Positions 16,953 to 26,352 of a stretch of DNA of 64,000 nt are shown in pieces (within the stretch, counting starts at the first letter, position 1; each line of letters begins with the position of its first letter). Made by a program: the position numbers and the translations under genes. Source of the DNA: CAVSWT01 sp963746735 (GTDB lineage Bacteria > Bacteroidota > Ignavibacteria > Ignavibacteriales > Ignavibacteriaceae). The DNA is taken from the NCBI GenBank assembly GCA_963746735.1, contig CAVVCO010000020.1, positions 1 to 64,000 of the forward strand. The letters are read 5' to 3'. The notes under the pieces were generated by a model. The model saw only the letters and a program-made list of their open reading frames with translations. It ran no database searches and was not told the origin of the DNA.

Positions 16953-17840
16953 TCAGCCGTAATATCTGTCCCTTTTATTTGGAGAATTTCTACATTCGTC
17001 AGAGCAGCAGTAATCGTTTGCCACTTTACATTCATGACAGCTGATTATAATTTTATCGCAATTCTGGTTATGGCAATTTATATAATATGAAGTAGGCTTT
17101 CCGCAGAAATGACAATTAGCAACATGCTTTAATTCATTATTGGTATTTGGTTCAACCACTCTTCTTTCATCGAAAACAAAAATTCCGCCTTCCCAATATG
17201 TGTCGGGAAATTTTTTTGTGTAAGAAACAATCCCGCCTTCAAGCTGATAAACATTTTTAAAGCCTTGCTGCACCATATATGCAGAAGCTTTCTCACATCT
17301 TATTCCGCCTGTGCAGTATGTTACAATAGTTTTATCTTTCTGGTCTTTTAATGAATTAACCACATCAGGCCAATGACGGAAATTTTTTATGTCCGGTGTG
17401 ACTGCATTTTTAAATTTGCCTATATTACTTTCATAATTATTTCGTGCATCAACAATTATAAAATCTTTTCCCTCTTCATAAAATTTTAAAAGATCTTCAG
17501 GGGTTAATCGTTTTCCCCCGTTCTTAAAATCAATGTTCTGCAAATTTGAATTTACAATTTCTCTTTTAACTCTTACATGCATCTTAAAAAAAGCGTGTTC
17601 ATCTGCTTCGTCTTCTTTAATAACAATATCTTTAAAAAACGGATAACTTTTTAAATTCTTCTTGTACTTCTCGATGTTCTCAACTGTTCCGGAAACTGTT
17701 CCGTTTATTCCTTCACTTGCAATAAAAACTCTTCCTCTAATTACATTTTGGAAACAGAATTCCAAATGTTCATTCATGAATTTTTCGGGATCATCAACAT
17801 CAACATATTTATAAAATAATAATACTCTATAGTTCTTCAT
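16953..17840 (-). CDS. trhO: tRNA uridine(34) hydroxylase TrhO (rhodanese family)
   Basis: 295 residues. An N-terminal UPF0176-type domain (YRVLLFYKYVDV, FIASEGINGTVSG) precedes a rhodanese domain (about 115-215) with active-site loop CTGGIRCEKAS, then a cysteine-rich C-terminus with CHFCGKP, CHNQNCD, CHECK and CCSDEC, as in longer TrhO proteins. TrhO forms 5-hydroxyuridine at the tRNA wobble position in an oxygen-dependent reaction. The start at 17840 (MKNYRVLLFY) is the usual one. Confidence 0.92.
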   Translation of the reverse strand: MKNYRVLLFYKYVDVDDPEKFMNEHLEFCFQNVIRGRVFIASEGINGTVSGTVENIEKYKKNLKSYPFFKDIVIKEDEADEHAFFKMHVRVKREIVNSNLQNIDFKNGGKRLTPEDLLKFYEEGKDFIIVDARNNYESNIGKFKNAVTPDIKNFRHWPDVVNSLKDQKDKTIVTYCTGGIRCEKASAYMVQQGFKNVYQLEGGIVSYTKKFPDTYWEGGIFVFDERRVVEPNTNNELKHVANCHFCGKPTSYYINCHNQNCDKIIISCHECKVANDYCCSDECRNSPNKRDRYYG

Positions 17841-17932
17841 ATTTAAGAATTAATTTTTTGTGCTTTTGGGAAGCGTAAATTTAAGAAAAGAATGCTGGAT
17901 AAGAAATACTAAATGCCTGAAATACTTTGCAG

Positions 17933-19945
17933 TTAAGCTATTCTTCCATTTTGTTTATCAAAGGTGACTGTAAAAGTTGAACCAATTTCTTTTTTACTTT
18001 TTACTAAGATCTCTGCTTTATTTAAGTCAAGATATTTTTTAACCAAAGCTAGCCCCAAACCATTACCTTCGAATTCTCTTTTATGCCCTGTATCTTCCTG
18101 GGAGAATGGATGAAATATTCTAGTTAAATATTCTTCAGACATTCCAATCCCCGTATCAGAAATATTTACGTTAACATGATTTTCTTCATCCTTAAAAATA
18201 ACGACATCTATTTTACCCCGGATAGTATATTTGATTGAGTTGTGAATAAGATTTTGAAAGCTCTGAAGTATTGTATAACGGTCAGCGTAAACTTTGGCTT
18301 CTTTCGTTTCATTAAAGAAGAACAATCCTAGATTTCTTTCAAGGCAGAGCGGCTTAAATTCTTCTACTAATTTTCTTAATTCAACATCAATATCTATCAT
18401 TTCATAATCGGGCTTGTAATTGCCGGATTGAATTGAAGACATATTTAAAATCATATCAATAGTTCGCTGAAGCCTCTTGCCTGCACTACTTACTGAATCT
18501 AATAACACTGCTGTTTCTTCATCAATGCCGTCAACAAATTCATCTGCGATTAGCGGGGTTGCATTAAGAATAATATTTAACGGAGTTCTAATTTCATGAG
18601 ACATCTGAGCAAGGAAAGCTGTTTTTAATCTATCTGATTCTTCAGCCTTTTCTTTTGCCGCAATCAATTCCTGTTCGGTTCTTTTTCTCTCTGTAATATC
18701 AAGGATCTGTTCAATAAAGTGAAGCGGCTTGTTTTTTTCATCTCTTAACAAAACAGATTTCAATATTGCATAAATAACTTTATTATTTTTTGTTATAAAT
18801 CTTTTTTCAAAAGTTAAATTTTCTACTTTGTTATTTAACAACTCATTATGTAAAGCCAGGTCTTCCATTTTATCATCGGGATAAGTAATTTCTGCATAGT
18901 TGGTCTTAGTTAATTCTTCTTCAGTATAACCAACCGTATTACAAAAAGCCTGGTTCACTTTTTTTATCACTCTATCTGTAGAACTTATAAACATTCCTAT
19001 AGGCGCTAATTCGAACATCAAACGAAATTGTTCTTCACTTTTTTTCAGTGAGAATTCTGCCATTCTTCGTTGATTTATTTCAAAATTAAGCTCACCCAGC
19101 TTATCTTTCATAACAACTTTAAGTTGCCTATTTAAACTTTCATTCTGATTTGACAAAGTTTCAATATTGTGTGCTATCCTATTAACATAATGGGCAAGAT
19201 CCCCAATTTGATTTTCTCCTAAGTAATTTGAACGTGCTGAATGATGGCCGCTGGAGAGTTCTTGTGTCACCGCCAATAAATTATCAACCGGCCGCGTAAA
19301 AACTTTTGCAACAATAAAAACAATTAATACACTAATAAAAAATATTATTAATCCGCCTGCTGCAATATTTAAATTTTGAGAATATATTTTTTTACCCAAT
19401 TGTTCAATTGCAATTCCAAAATACAATTTGCCAAGTAAGCTGTCGCTCTTTAATACCGGCATATAATCTTTTAACAGCTTAAAGTTTTTTAAAGGATTTA
19501 CAAATGCATAATATGTTGTATCAATCGGCAGACTTGATGGTTTTGATATTGAATTATAAAAATTGGAATCTGCAACCGGAAGATTATAGCTGAAAAGAAC
19601 TTTCCCGGTATCATTTGTTAAAACTAAATAATTTAATTCTTTAAGAATTGAAGAATCTGCAAGTGTACTATATGAATTTTTTCTTTGATTCGATAATAGT
19701 TCGTATCGTGCATTCGCTACAAGATGCCTGGAGATAATATCCTTTTGATTGTAAAATTCTGTATAGTTATTCTCCTGAAAATTTCCTGTTAACGTAAGAT
19801 AAATAAATATCAAAACCACTAACCCGAACACTGAATAAATTAGTGTCAATTTAAATGGTAATTTATAAGACCATTTGCTGGATTTAATCATTCGATTTTT
19901 ATTATAATTCAATATATTAAATTTATTCCAGAACGGATTCTTCAT
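17933..19945 (-). CDS. PAS-domain sensor histidine kinase
   Basis: 670 residues. Membrane helix 1 (about 30-52), an extracytoplasmic sensor region to about 190, membrane helix 2 (about 192-214), a HAMP-like segment, a PAS domain (about 305-425; FELAPIGMFISSTDRV, YTEEELTKTNY), then HisKA with phospho-acceptor His in AQMSHEIRTPLNIILNA and an HATPase_c domain with N box HNSIKYT, ISDTGIGM and GNGLGLALVKKYLDL. There is no receiver domain and no response regulator gene beside it, so it is an orphan kinase with unknown signal. ATG at 19945; a later ATG (MIKSSKW) is also possible. Confidence 0.9.
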   Translation of the reverse strand: MKNPFWNKFNILNYNKNRMIKSSKWSYKLPFKLTLIYSVFGLVVLIFIYLTLTGNFQENNYTEFYNQKDIISRHLVANARYELLSNQRKNSYSTLADSSILKELNYLVLTNDTGKVLFSYNLPVADSNFYNSISKPSSLPIDTTYYAFVNPLKNFKLLKDYMPVLKSDSLLGKLYFGIAIEQLGKKIYSQNLNIAAGGLIIFFISVLIVFIVAKVFTRPVDNLLAVTQELSSGHHSARSNYLGENQIGDLAHYVNRIAHNIETLSNQNESLNRQLKVVMKDKLGELNFEINQRRMAEFSLKKSEEQFRLMFELAPIGMFISSTDRVIKKVNQAFCNTVGYTEEELTKTNYAEITYPDDKMEDLALHNELLNNKVENLTFEKRFITKNNKVIYAILKSVLLRDEKNKPLHFIEQILDITERKRTEQELIAAKEKAEESDRLKTAFLAQMSHEIRTPLNIILNATPLIADEFVDGIDEETAVLLDSVSSAGKRLQRTIDMILNMSSIQSGNYKPDYEMIDIDVELRKLVEEFKPLCLERNLGLFFFNETKEAKVYADRYTILQSFQNLIHNSIKYTIRGKIDVVIFKDEENHVNVNISDTGIGMSEEYLTRIFHPFSQEDTGHKREFEGNGLGLALVKKYLDLNKAEILVKSKKEIGSTFTVTFDKQNGRIA

Positions 19946-20058
19946 AACAATAATTATTCCAATAGATTATTTTTGTATTGGTAATTAAATATTTTTGATT
20001 TTAAGTATTAATACTATGAATTTTGAAAATTTTGGAGATTTTAAGAGGAAATATATTT

Positions 20059-21409
20059 TTAAAGGTTTGTTATACTATTAATATATGTATCAACATCAAA
20101 TTTACGTTTAGCCCCATTTAAGTTCATAAAGCGAATTTTACCGAAAATTTTCCTTTCTACCCATGCTCTGTCATGAATGCCGCCAATTGACCAGGCACAA
20201 CCAGTATATCCATTTGGGATCCCTGCCGTCAAGCTCATATTTATCGTTAAGATAGATTGCAATTTTCAAAGCTTCTTCCGGGGTGCTGCTCCATTCAAGG
20301 ATTTTCTTTGCCCAATACATTCTCATATAGCCATGCATCTTTCCCTTGAAGACTAATTCTTTTTGAGCAGCATTCCATAAATCTTCATGCGTTTTAGCTT
20401 CTTCAAATTCTTTAAGTGAGTATATAAATTCTCTCTTATCTTTTCTATGAGTGTTTAAAGTTTCTTGCGCCCATTTATGAAAGCCCTTAAAATTATCATA
20501 GTTGGTGTTATAATAACAAAAGTTGTCAGATAATTCTTTTCTAATTATTAATTCTTCCAGATAAGATTTTTCGGATTCAGGGTTTCCATTTAATAATTTT
20601 ACTTCAAGAGCTATTCTTTGAGAAGATATTTGCCCAAAATGAAGATATGCAGATAGATTTGATTGTGCATCTTTATTTGGATCGTTTCTATCTAAAGAAT
20701 AGTTTTCAAATTTGTTGTGTAAAAAGTTTTCCAGAGTTTTTAATGCGGCACTGCTGCCCGGTTTAATCCAATCTACTTCTTTCACATCAAAATTTATTTG
20801 AAGACTATCTCTGACTTTTTTCCAATCAATTTTATTTGAAGAAAGACTCTCTGATTTCTTCTGCTTTTTTAATTCAGGATAATCGTCTAAAAATTCTAGA
20901 AGATTTTTATTAATCTTCGGCCTTATTGTATAAGCGGCAAATTCTAATTTATTTGAGGCATGCAAGCAAGGAACAATATTATGTGCATCCACTTCATAAA
21001 AAGGAATATCGATATTTATTGCAACGTCTCTTTTCCAAATTCTTTTTATTTTCAATGGATCAAAATCTGAAATAAGATCACTGATATTTTTTTCTTTTAT
21101 GAACTTGGGAATTTCATCTTCCGGATTTCCGGTTAATATGAAGAATGGGATATTATATTTTTCTGCTTCTTCTTCTAATTCTTGCAGCCCTTTCAACATA
21201 AAACCATATTGGCGGATTGCTGCTTCAAGAAAATTTGGAACCAGGCAAAACACAATACAAAAGTTTTCTTGTTTCTCTTCGGCAAGCTGTTGGGCAAAAT
21301 AAACAGCCCAGTTATCGTGCAGCCTTTGGTCACGGCTCATCCAATAAACCACTGGGCCTTTTTTGATTTGGCCGTTTTGAAGTAGTCTAATTCGATTGGG
21401 GTTTATCAT
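20059..21409 (-). pseudogene. phr: Class II CPD photolyase, one frameshift near the C-terminus
   Basis: The first 412 codons read as a class II deoxyribodipyrimidine photolyase (VVYWMSRDQRLHDNWAVYFA, HFGQISSQRIALEV, MRMYWAKKILEWSSTPEEAL, ELDGRDP). The ORF then runs into nonsense at about 20214, where the minus strand has AAA and AA would restore NGYTGCAWSIGGIHDRAW and the conserved C-terminus to 20059. The full span is 1351 bases, one more than 450 codons, so a single extra A explains it. The enzyme repairs UV cyclobutane dimers using FADH- and light; the affected segment is part of the FAD/DNA-binding region. The nearly perfect remainder suggests an error or a very recent mutation. Confidence 0.88.
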
Positions 21410-21481
21410 TTAATTTTAAGAAAAATATTTTCTTAAATATTTGTAAAGATTATTGAAAGGAATTTTAATTGAAAAATTATT

Positions 21482-22246
21482 TTATGCTTTTTTCTCAATA
21501 CCAATCGGGCAATGATCAGAACCCATTACATCACTTAAAATAAAAGCGTCTTTTATATCTGCTTTTGCATTTTCAGATACAAAGAAATAATCGATACGCC
21601 AGCCGACATTTCTTTCACGTGCTCGTGTTACTTGGTCCCACCAGGTATAATTATTTGGTTCTTGATTAAACATTCTGAAAGTATCGACATAGCCGCTGCC
21701 AATAAGTTTATCTATCCATTCTCTTTCTTCAGGAAGGAAGCCGGATACTTTTGAATTTTCTTTGGGACGAGCTAAATCAATTTCTTTATGTGCAGTATTT
21801 ACATCGCCGCAGACAATAATTTTTTTGCCTTTCTTTTTAAGCTTGTTGGCATAATCTAAAAAGGCATCATAGAATTCCATTTTGTACTGAAGTCTTTCAG
21901 CACGTGCTTTCCCGTTTGGATAATAAATATTGAATAGAACAAAACCAGGATATTCTGCAATGATAATTCTTCCTTCATTATCAAATTGTTCAATCCCAAA
22001 ACCTTTCTTTATACTTAAAGGCTTTTCTTTAGTATAAAGAGCCGTTCCGCTGTAGCCTTTTCTTTCCCCCGAACAAAAATATGAATGATACCCGGCAACA
22101 TTTTTCAAATCATCTGAAAGCTGCTCTTCATGTGCTTTAGTTTCCTGGATACATAGAATATCAGGATTCTCTTTTTTAAGCCATTCAACAAATCCTTTTT
22201 TATAAACTGCCCTTATACCGTTAACATTCCATGAAAGAATTCTCAT
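21482..22246 (-). CDS. xth: Exodeoxyribonuclease III
   Basis: 254 residues, full length for the AP endonuclease/exonuclease III family. Motifs: MRILSWNVNGIRA, catalytic Glu in CIQETKA, YSGTALYTKE, CGDVNTAHKEIDLARP, WIDYFFVS-type end (RIDYFFVSE) and the catalytic His in GSDHCPI. It cleaves DNA at abasic sites and degrades 3' ends in base-excision repair. It lies next to the photolyase on the same strand, giving a small DNA-repair pair. ATG at 22246. Confidence 0.95.
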   Translation of the reverse strand: MRILSWNVNGIRAVYKKGFVEWLKKENPDILCIQETKAHEEQLSDDLKNVAGYHSYFCSGERKGYSGTALYTKEKPLSIKKGFGIEQFDNEGRIIIAEYPGFVLFNIYYPNGKARAERLQYKMEFYDAFLDYANKLKKKGKKIIVCGDVNTAHKEIDLARPKENSKVSGFLPEEREWIDKLIGSGYVDTFRMFNQEPNNYTWWDQVTRARERNVGWRIDYFFVSENAKADIKDAFILSDVMGSDHCPIGIEKKA

Positions 22247-22299
22247 ATCAATCCATTAATTTTTTTATTTTCAATATAACTAAAAAAGTTTAAAAAACT

Positions 22300-22446
22300 T
22301 TAATGCTTTCTAACCATCCTTAACATTTTAATATTAATTATTAAAAAGCGAAAGAACTGGTAAATAAAATTGGTCCTAAAAAATTTAGTGAATTTTGTTG
22401 GAACCGGCGGATAATAAGTTTGTTCATAAGGTTTTCTAACTGACAT
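22300..22446 (-). CDS. Small basic membrane-type protein, 48 aa, next to SQR-like gene
   Basis: ATG at 22446 with a good ribosome binding site (GGAGAAA, about 4 bases before it) gives 48 residues: a basic, proline-containing N-terminus (MSVRKPYEQTYYPPVPTKF), then an aromatic/isoleucine-rich stretch (FFRTNFIYQFFRFLIINIK) and a basic end. A longer reading from 22485 would overlap the preceding gene and lacks such a site. It follows the flavoprotein gene by 17 bases, so it is co-transcribed and may be a small membrane partner. No family recognised. Confidence 0.6.
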   Translation of the reverse strand: MSVRKPYEQTYYPPVPTKFTKFFRTNFIYQFFRFLIINIKMLRMVRKH

Positions 22447-22463
22447 ATTATTTCTCCAATTTT

Positions 22464-23921
22464 TTATTCCGGCACTATGCGCCAAAATGGATTTGCTTTT
22501 GCCTTATAAAGAAAAGCAAAATGTAAAAAGTGTTTTATCCAATGGCCTGCTAATCCAATTTCTCCTGTAGTATAACTTAAATCTCTCCCGGTATCAGGAT
22601 ATTTTTCGAAATCAGGAATAATTGGATACATCGTCATTGAGACTGCAGTACCTTTTAAAAAATTTGCACCTGCAGATGCAATGCAAGCCGCACCCATATT
22701 AGCTAAAGAAGCTTTTCGCTTTGGTTCTGTTTCTCTTCCTTCCATCATATCAGCAATGTTAAAAGCAACTTGTCTTGCCATTACCCCGGAAGGCATGCCG
22801 GTTCTTGGCGGTGTTGGGAAAATTGGAATACCATTTGGATTTGTCATCGGTTTTGAAATTGAATGCGGCGGGGCAAAAGCAATTCCCACAGAAAAAATAT
22901 TATTGTATTTAGGGGAACGATAAACTTCCGGCCAATCTGACGGCTTCCAATCTTCGTATGGTTTTTTAGTGTAATCAGCATCAACAAACATGAATCCGTT
23001 TGCAGCAAACAATTGTGAAGTTATATCTACATTATTTTTATCAAATGCTTTTAATCCAACTCCACTGAATGGAGGAAGAAGCATTGCAAAATCATGCTTA
23101 ACTGATTTTTCCTCTCCATCAAGATTTTCATATACAGTTTCGCCATTCATAACTTCTTTAACATGCGCTTGAGTTATCCATTCAATTCCTCTTTCTGTAT
23201 AAAGCGACTCAGTGAATATTCTGCTTTGAGTTACATACCCGCCGCGACGGATAAACATCCCGCCAATTCCAAAATCACCGAGTTCTTTTTCATTTGATAT
23301 CCAAATTATCTTTGCTTTGTCTCTTACTTTTTGCCTGCGTAAGGTAAATTCAACATTAAACAAATATTCAAATGCCGCGCCTTGACAGGTGCAATTTCCA
23401 TGTCCTGTTCCAATCAACAAGGTTTGATTTTCACCATGCTTCATTTTTTGTATTACTTCGGAAAGTACTTTGGATGTTTCATCAGCATGCGAATAAGTAC
23501 AAACCGAAAGACTGTTTTTATCAGGCCCTAATCCTTTGGTTGCATTAAAATTTAATTTTGGGCCTGTGGCATTTATAAGATAATCATACGAAACTTTTTC
23601 TTGATTGCCCGCTTTATCAGTAGAAGTAAATTCAATCAACACATAAGGATTGGAAGTATCTGCATCTCCATCAGGATGTATGCTTAATGCTTTTGCTTGA
23701 TGAAAAGTAATTCCTGATTTTTTATAAACCGGCGCTAAAGGAAAAGTAACCTGTTCAGGCTTCATATAGCCGGTTCCAACCCAAATATTTGAAGGTATCC
23801 AATTCCATTTGCTGTTTGGTGAGACTACCACAACTTCATGTTTGCTGCCAAGTTTTTTCCTTGCATGAAGCGCGGCGGTTTGTCCTGAAATCCCTGCCCC
23901 AAGAATCAACAGACGAGCCAT
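22464..23921 (-). CDS. Sulfide:quinone oxidoreductase-like FAD/NAD(P) flavoprotein
   Basis: 485 residues with an N-terminal FAD-binding motif LLILGAGISGQTAALHARK and a second nucleotide-binding region (LLIGTGHGNCTCQGAAFEYL). The order of segments resembles sulfide:quinone oxidoreductase. Cysteines at about residues 145, 178-180 and 416 could be the redox-active ones, but the pairing cannot be proven here. The C-terminus has hydrophobic/aromatic helices (WIKHFLHFAFLYK) suited to membrane contact. It would oxidise sulfide and reduce quinone at the inner membrane. A related flavoprotein with another donor is possible. Confidence 0.78.
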   Translation of the reverse strand: MARLLILGAGISGQTAALHARKKLGSKHEVVVVSPNSKWNWIPSNIWVGTGYMKPEQVTFPLAPVYKKSGITFHQAKALSIHPDGDADTSNPYVLIEFTSTDKAGNQEKVSYDYLINATGPKLNFNATKGLGPDKNSLSVCTYSHADETSKVLSEVIQKMKHGENQTLLIGTGHGNCTCQGAAFEYLFNVEFTLRRQKVRDKAKIIWISNEKELGDFGIGGMFIRRGGYVTQSRIFTESLYTERGIEWITQAHVKEVMNGETVYENLDGEEKSVKHDFAMLLPPFSGVGLKAFDKNNVDITSQLFAANGFMFVDADYTKKPYEDWKPSDWPEVYRSPKYNNIFSVGIAFAPPHSISKPMTNPNGIPIFPTPPRTGMPSGVMARQVAFNIADMMEGRETEPKRKASLANMGAACIASAGANFLKGTAVSMTMYPIIPDFEKYPDTGRDLSYTTGEIGLAGHWIKHFLHFAFLYKAKANPFWRIVPE

Positions 23922-24244
23922 ATTTCTCCCTATTTTTTGTGTGTGTTATGATAATAAATATTTTCTGAAGATGAAAGAGACATTGGTGAATATCTGAGAA
24001 ATATTATAAATAATTAAAACAGATTACTAATTGCTCCTTTGATCATTAAGTTCGAAAATGTATAAAAGAAAGGGATTAGAAAATATAACTGCTAAAAATA
24101 CATGTTGCTTTGTTTAAGTTAATATCATATCTTCATTTCATAAACTTCCCTATTTAATCTGACAAAATTCTCTTTTCGAAACCAGCGGGAAAATACATTA
24201 TTAAACTTTCATTAAATGTTTTCTAAACTCATAAGGAGTTAAAC
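23922..24244. other. Divergent intergenic region
   Basis: The gap between the minus-strand flavoprotein and the plus-strand secreted protein should hold both promoters. AAGGAG seven bases before 24245 is a good ribosome binding site. No other element was recognised. Confidence 0.5.
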
Positions 24245-25114
24245 ATGAATAAACGTTTTTTGCCAGTGATTTTTTTCTCTTTGTTTTTTGTGATAAAAGC
24301 TTTTTCCCAAGTTCCAAACGGTGGATTTGAACAATGGACGAATGGTGAGCCTGACGGGTGGTGGACATCAAATGCCCCTGGCATTATAACAATAACTCAA
24401 ACATCCGATTCTCATGGCGGATCATCAGCTCTTAAGGGCGAAGCAGCATTTAATAACAACTTGCTGGTTTACGCAATAATAATCTCGGGGGAAATTGGAA
24501 AAAAAGGATTTCCCATCTCTAAAAAATATGCAAGCCTTAGCGGTTATTATAAATTAACCTCAGTAAGCGGAGATAAAATTTCAATATTAGCGAGTATGTA
24601 TGGAAACGGAAAATTTCTTGGAGTTGGGGGTTCACTCTTTCCGGCTGTTTCAAATTACACTCAATTTAGTATTCAAATTCTTTATAATAAATTGCCTGAC
24701 ATACCGGATTCTTGCCAGATTGCAATTACGTTAGGAAACGATACTGCATTGGTGCATGTCGGCTCCGCTTTTTATATTGATGATATTACTTTGGAAGGTG
24801 ATGTTACTTCCGTTGATAATGAAGTTAAACTATCTGAATTTAACCTTGAACAAAATTTTCCTAATCCATTTAATCCAAGTACAAAAATTAGATATACGCT
24901 AACAGAAAACAACCACACTTCTTTAAAGATCTATGATATGCTTGGAAGAGAAGTAGCTTCTTTAGTTGACGAAGTAAAATCAGCGGGAACCTATCAGGCA
25001 ACATTTAATTCTGATAATTCTGTAAACGGGAATAGTCTTGCAAGCGGGATTTATTATTATCAATTAAAGTCGGGTGCTTTTATCCAAACAAAAAAAATGG
25101 TTTTAGTTAAATAA
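24245..25114 (+). CDS. T9SS-exported carbohydrate-binding-like protein, copy 1
   Basis: 289 residues. A signal peptide ending FSQ is followed by a beta-rich domain beginning VPNGGFEQWTNGEPDGW, typical of galactose-binding-like/CBM modules of this phylum, with FYIDDITLEG near its end. The C-terminus (about 205-289) is a T9SS type A sorting domain: LEQNFPNPFNPSTKIRYTL, KIYDMLGREVASL, GIYYYQLKSG, KKMVLVK. Predicted to be secreted and surface attached. The start has AAGGAG in front. It is a tandem paralogue of the next gene. Confidence 0.85.
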   Translation: MNKRFLPVIFFSLFFVIKAFSQVPNGGFEQWTNGEPDGWWTSNAPGIITITQTSDSHGGSSALKGEAAFNNNLLVYAIIISGEIGKKGFPISKKYASLSGYYKLTSVSGDKISILASMYGNGKFLGVGGSLFPAVSNYTQFSIQILYNKLPDIPDSCQIAITLGNDTALVHVGSAFYIDDITLEGDVTSVDNEVKLSEFNLEQNFPNPFNPSTKIRYTLTENNHTSLKIYDMLGREVASLVDEVKSAGTYQATFNSDNSVNGNSLASGIYYYQLKSGAFIQTKKMVLVK

Positions 25115-25411
25115 ATATTTAGTAAAACAATAAGCATATGCAAAATTTTTTATGAGATTTAAAATTAAATGTTGAATTAAATTTATTTTGTTGCTCTTAT
25201 TTGTTAATGATTTTGATTTCAACATATAAATTATTAAAAAAAATTAATGAAATAATAATATAAAATTAAAGTATTTTTATTGAATTCCTTCAGCTAATGT
25301 TATATCTTCTTTTTGTACACTATCCATTTAGTCAGTTAAAATTAAATAAGCAGGAATATTTTTATTAATGTTGCCTGACTTTGTGTATTAATATTCTGGA
25401 GGGAATTTTCG

Positions 25412-26284
25412 ATGAAGTCACTTTTACAGTTTTCAATTTTTGCATTTCTTTTTCTTTTCACACAAGTATTTGCACAATTGCCAAACAGCAGTTTTGAGCA
25501 ATGGACTAACGGTGAACCGGATGGATGGTACACTAACAACTTTCCTAGCATAAGTATAGTCTCTGTAACACAATCATCAGATGCGCATAGTGGTTCATCT
25601 TCAGTAAAAGGAGAAGTTATTAGCTCAATAGAAGGAGTTTACCCTCCGTTAATTGGAGTCGGTAAACTAGGAGGAAAAGGAGCCCCTGTATCACAAAATT
25701 ATGCTACTATAACTGGTTTTTACAAATTGAGTCCGGTGTCTGATGATAAATTGGATGTTGTAGTAGGAATGTGGGGTGGAGGTAATGTAGTGGGAGTCGG
25801 GGCATTGGAATTTCCAGCAGCGTCAAGCTACACAAGTTTTAGTGTACCAATATATTATACATCTAGTACTGTTACTGCTGATTCATGTCTTATCTATATT
25901 ACCATAGCAAATGATACTGCCGGGACTGCACACATCGGTTCTGTTTTTTATATCGATGATCTTTCATTAAGCGGTAATGCAACATCGGTTAAGGATGCGG
26001 CTAATATTAAAACATTTAAGCTTAATCAGAACTATCCAAATCCATTTAATCCTTCTACTAAAATTAGCTGGCAATCTCCTGTTGCTGGATGGCAGTCATT
26101 AAAAGTTTATGATATTTTAGGAAATGAAGTGGCTACTCTTGTTAATGAATATAGGCCAGCCGGTAATTATCAAGTAGATTTTAATTCTTCCATTGATGGG
26201 AGAAATTTATCTTCGGGTGTTTACTTCTATCAGCTAAGAGTTGGTTCTTTTATTCAAACAAGAAAAATGATATTGACGAAATAA
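25412..26284 (+). CDS. T9SS-exported carbohydrate-binding-like protein, copy 2
   Basis: 290 residues with the same architecture as the preceding gene: signal peptide ending VFAQ, LPNSSFEQWTNGEPDGWYTNN, HIGSVFYIDDLSLSG, then a sorting domain with LNQNYPNPFNPSTKISW, KVYDILGNEVATL and TRKMILTK. The two proteins align almost end to end, so this is a local duplication. The 297-base gap between them has no gene. GGAGGG about 8 bases before the ATG is a good ribosome binding site, and the gap allows an own promoter. Confidence 0.85.
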   Translation: MKSLLQFSIFAFLFLFTQVFAQLPNSSFEQWTNGEPDGWYTNNFPSISIVSVTQSSDAHSGSSSVKGEVISSIEGVYPPLIGVGKLGGKGAPVSQNYATITGFYKLSPVSDDKLDVVVGMWGGGNVVGVGALEFPAASSYTSFSVPIYYTSSTVTADSCLIYITIANDTAGTAHIGSVFYIDDLSLSGNATSVKDAANIKTFKLNQNYPNPFNPSTKISWQSPVAGWQSLKVYDILGNEVATLVNEYRPAGNYQVDFNSSIDGRNLSSGVYFYQLRVGSFIQTRKMILTK

Positions 26285-26299
26285 TTTTTAATTTTAAAT

Positions 26300-26328
26300 G
26301 TGAGGTTCACCTCAAAGGTGAGCCTCAC
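26300..26328. terminator. Hairpin between convergent genes
   Basis: GTGAGG-n-TCACCT pairs with AGGTGA-n-CCTCAC around CAA: a strong stem between the stop of the plus-strand gene (26284) and the stop of the minus-strand gene (26353). There is no clear T-run, so it is a probable two-way terminator or transcription barrier. Confidence 0.5.
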
Positions 26329-26352
26329 TTCATCGTAATCCTATTATTATTT

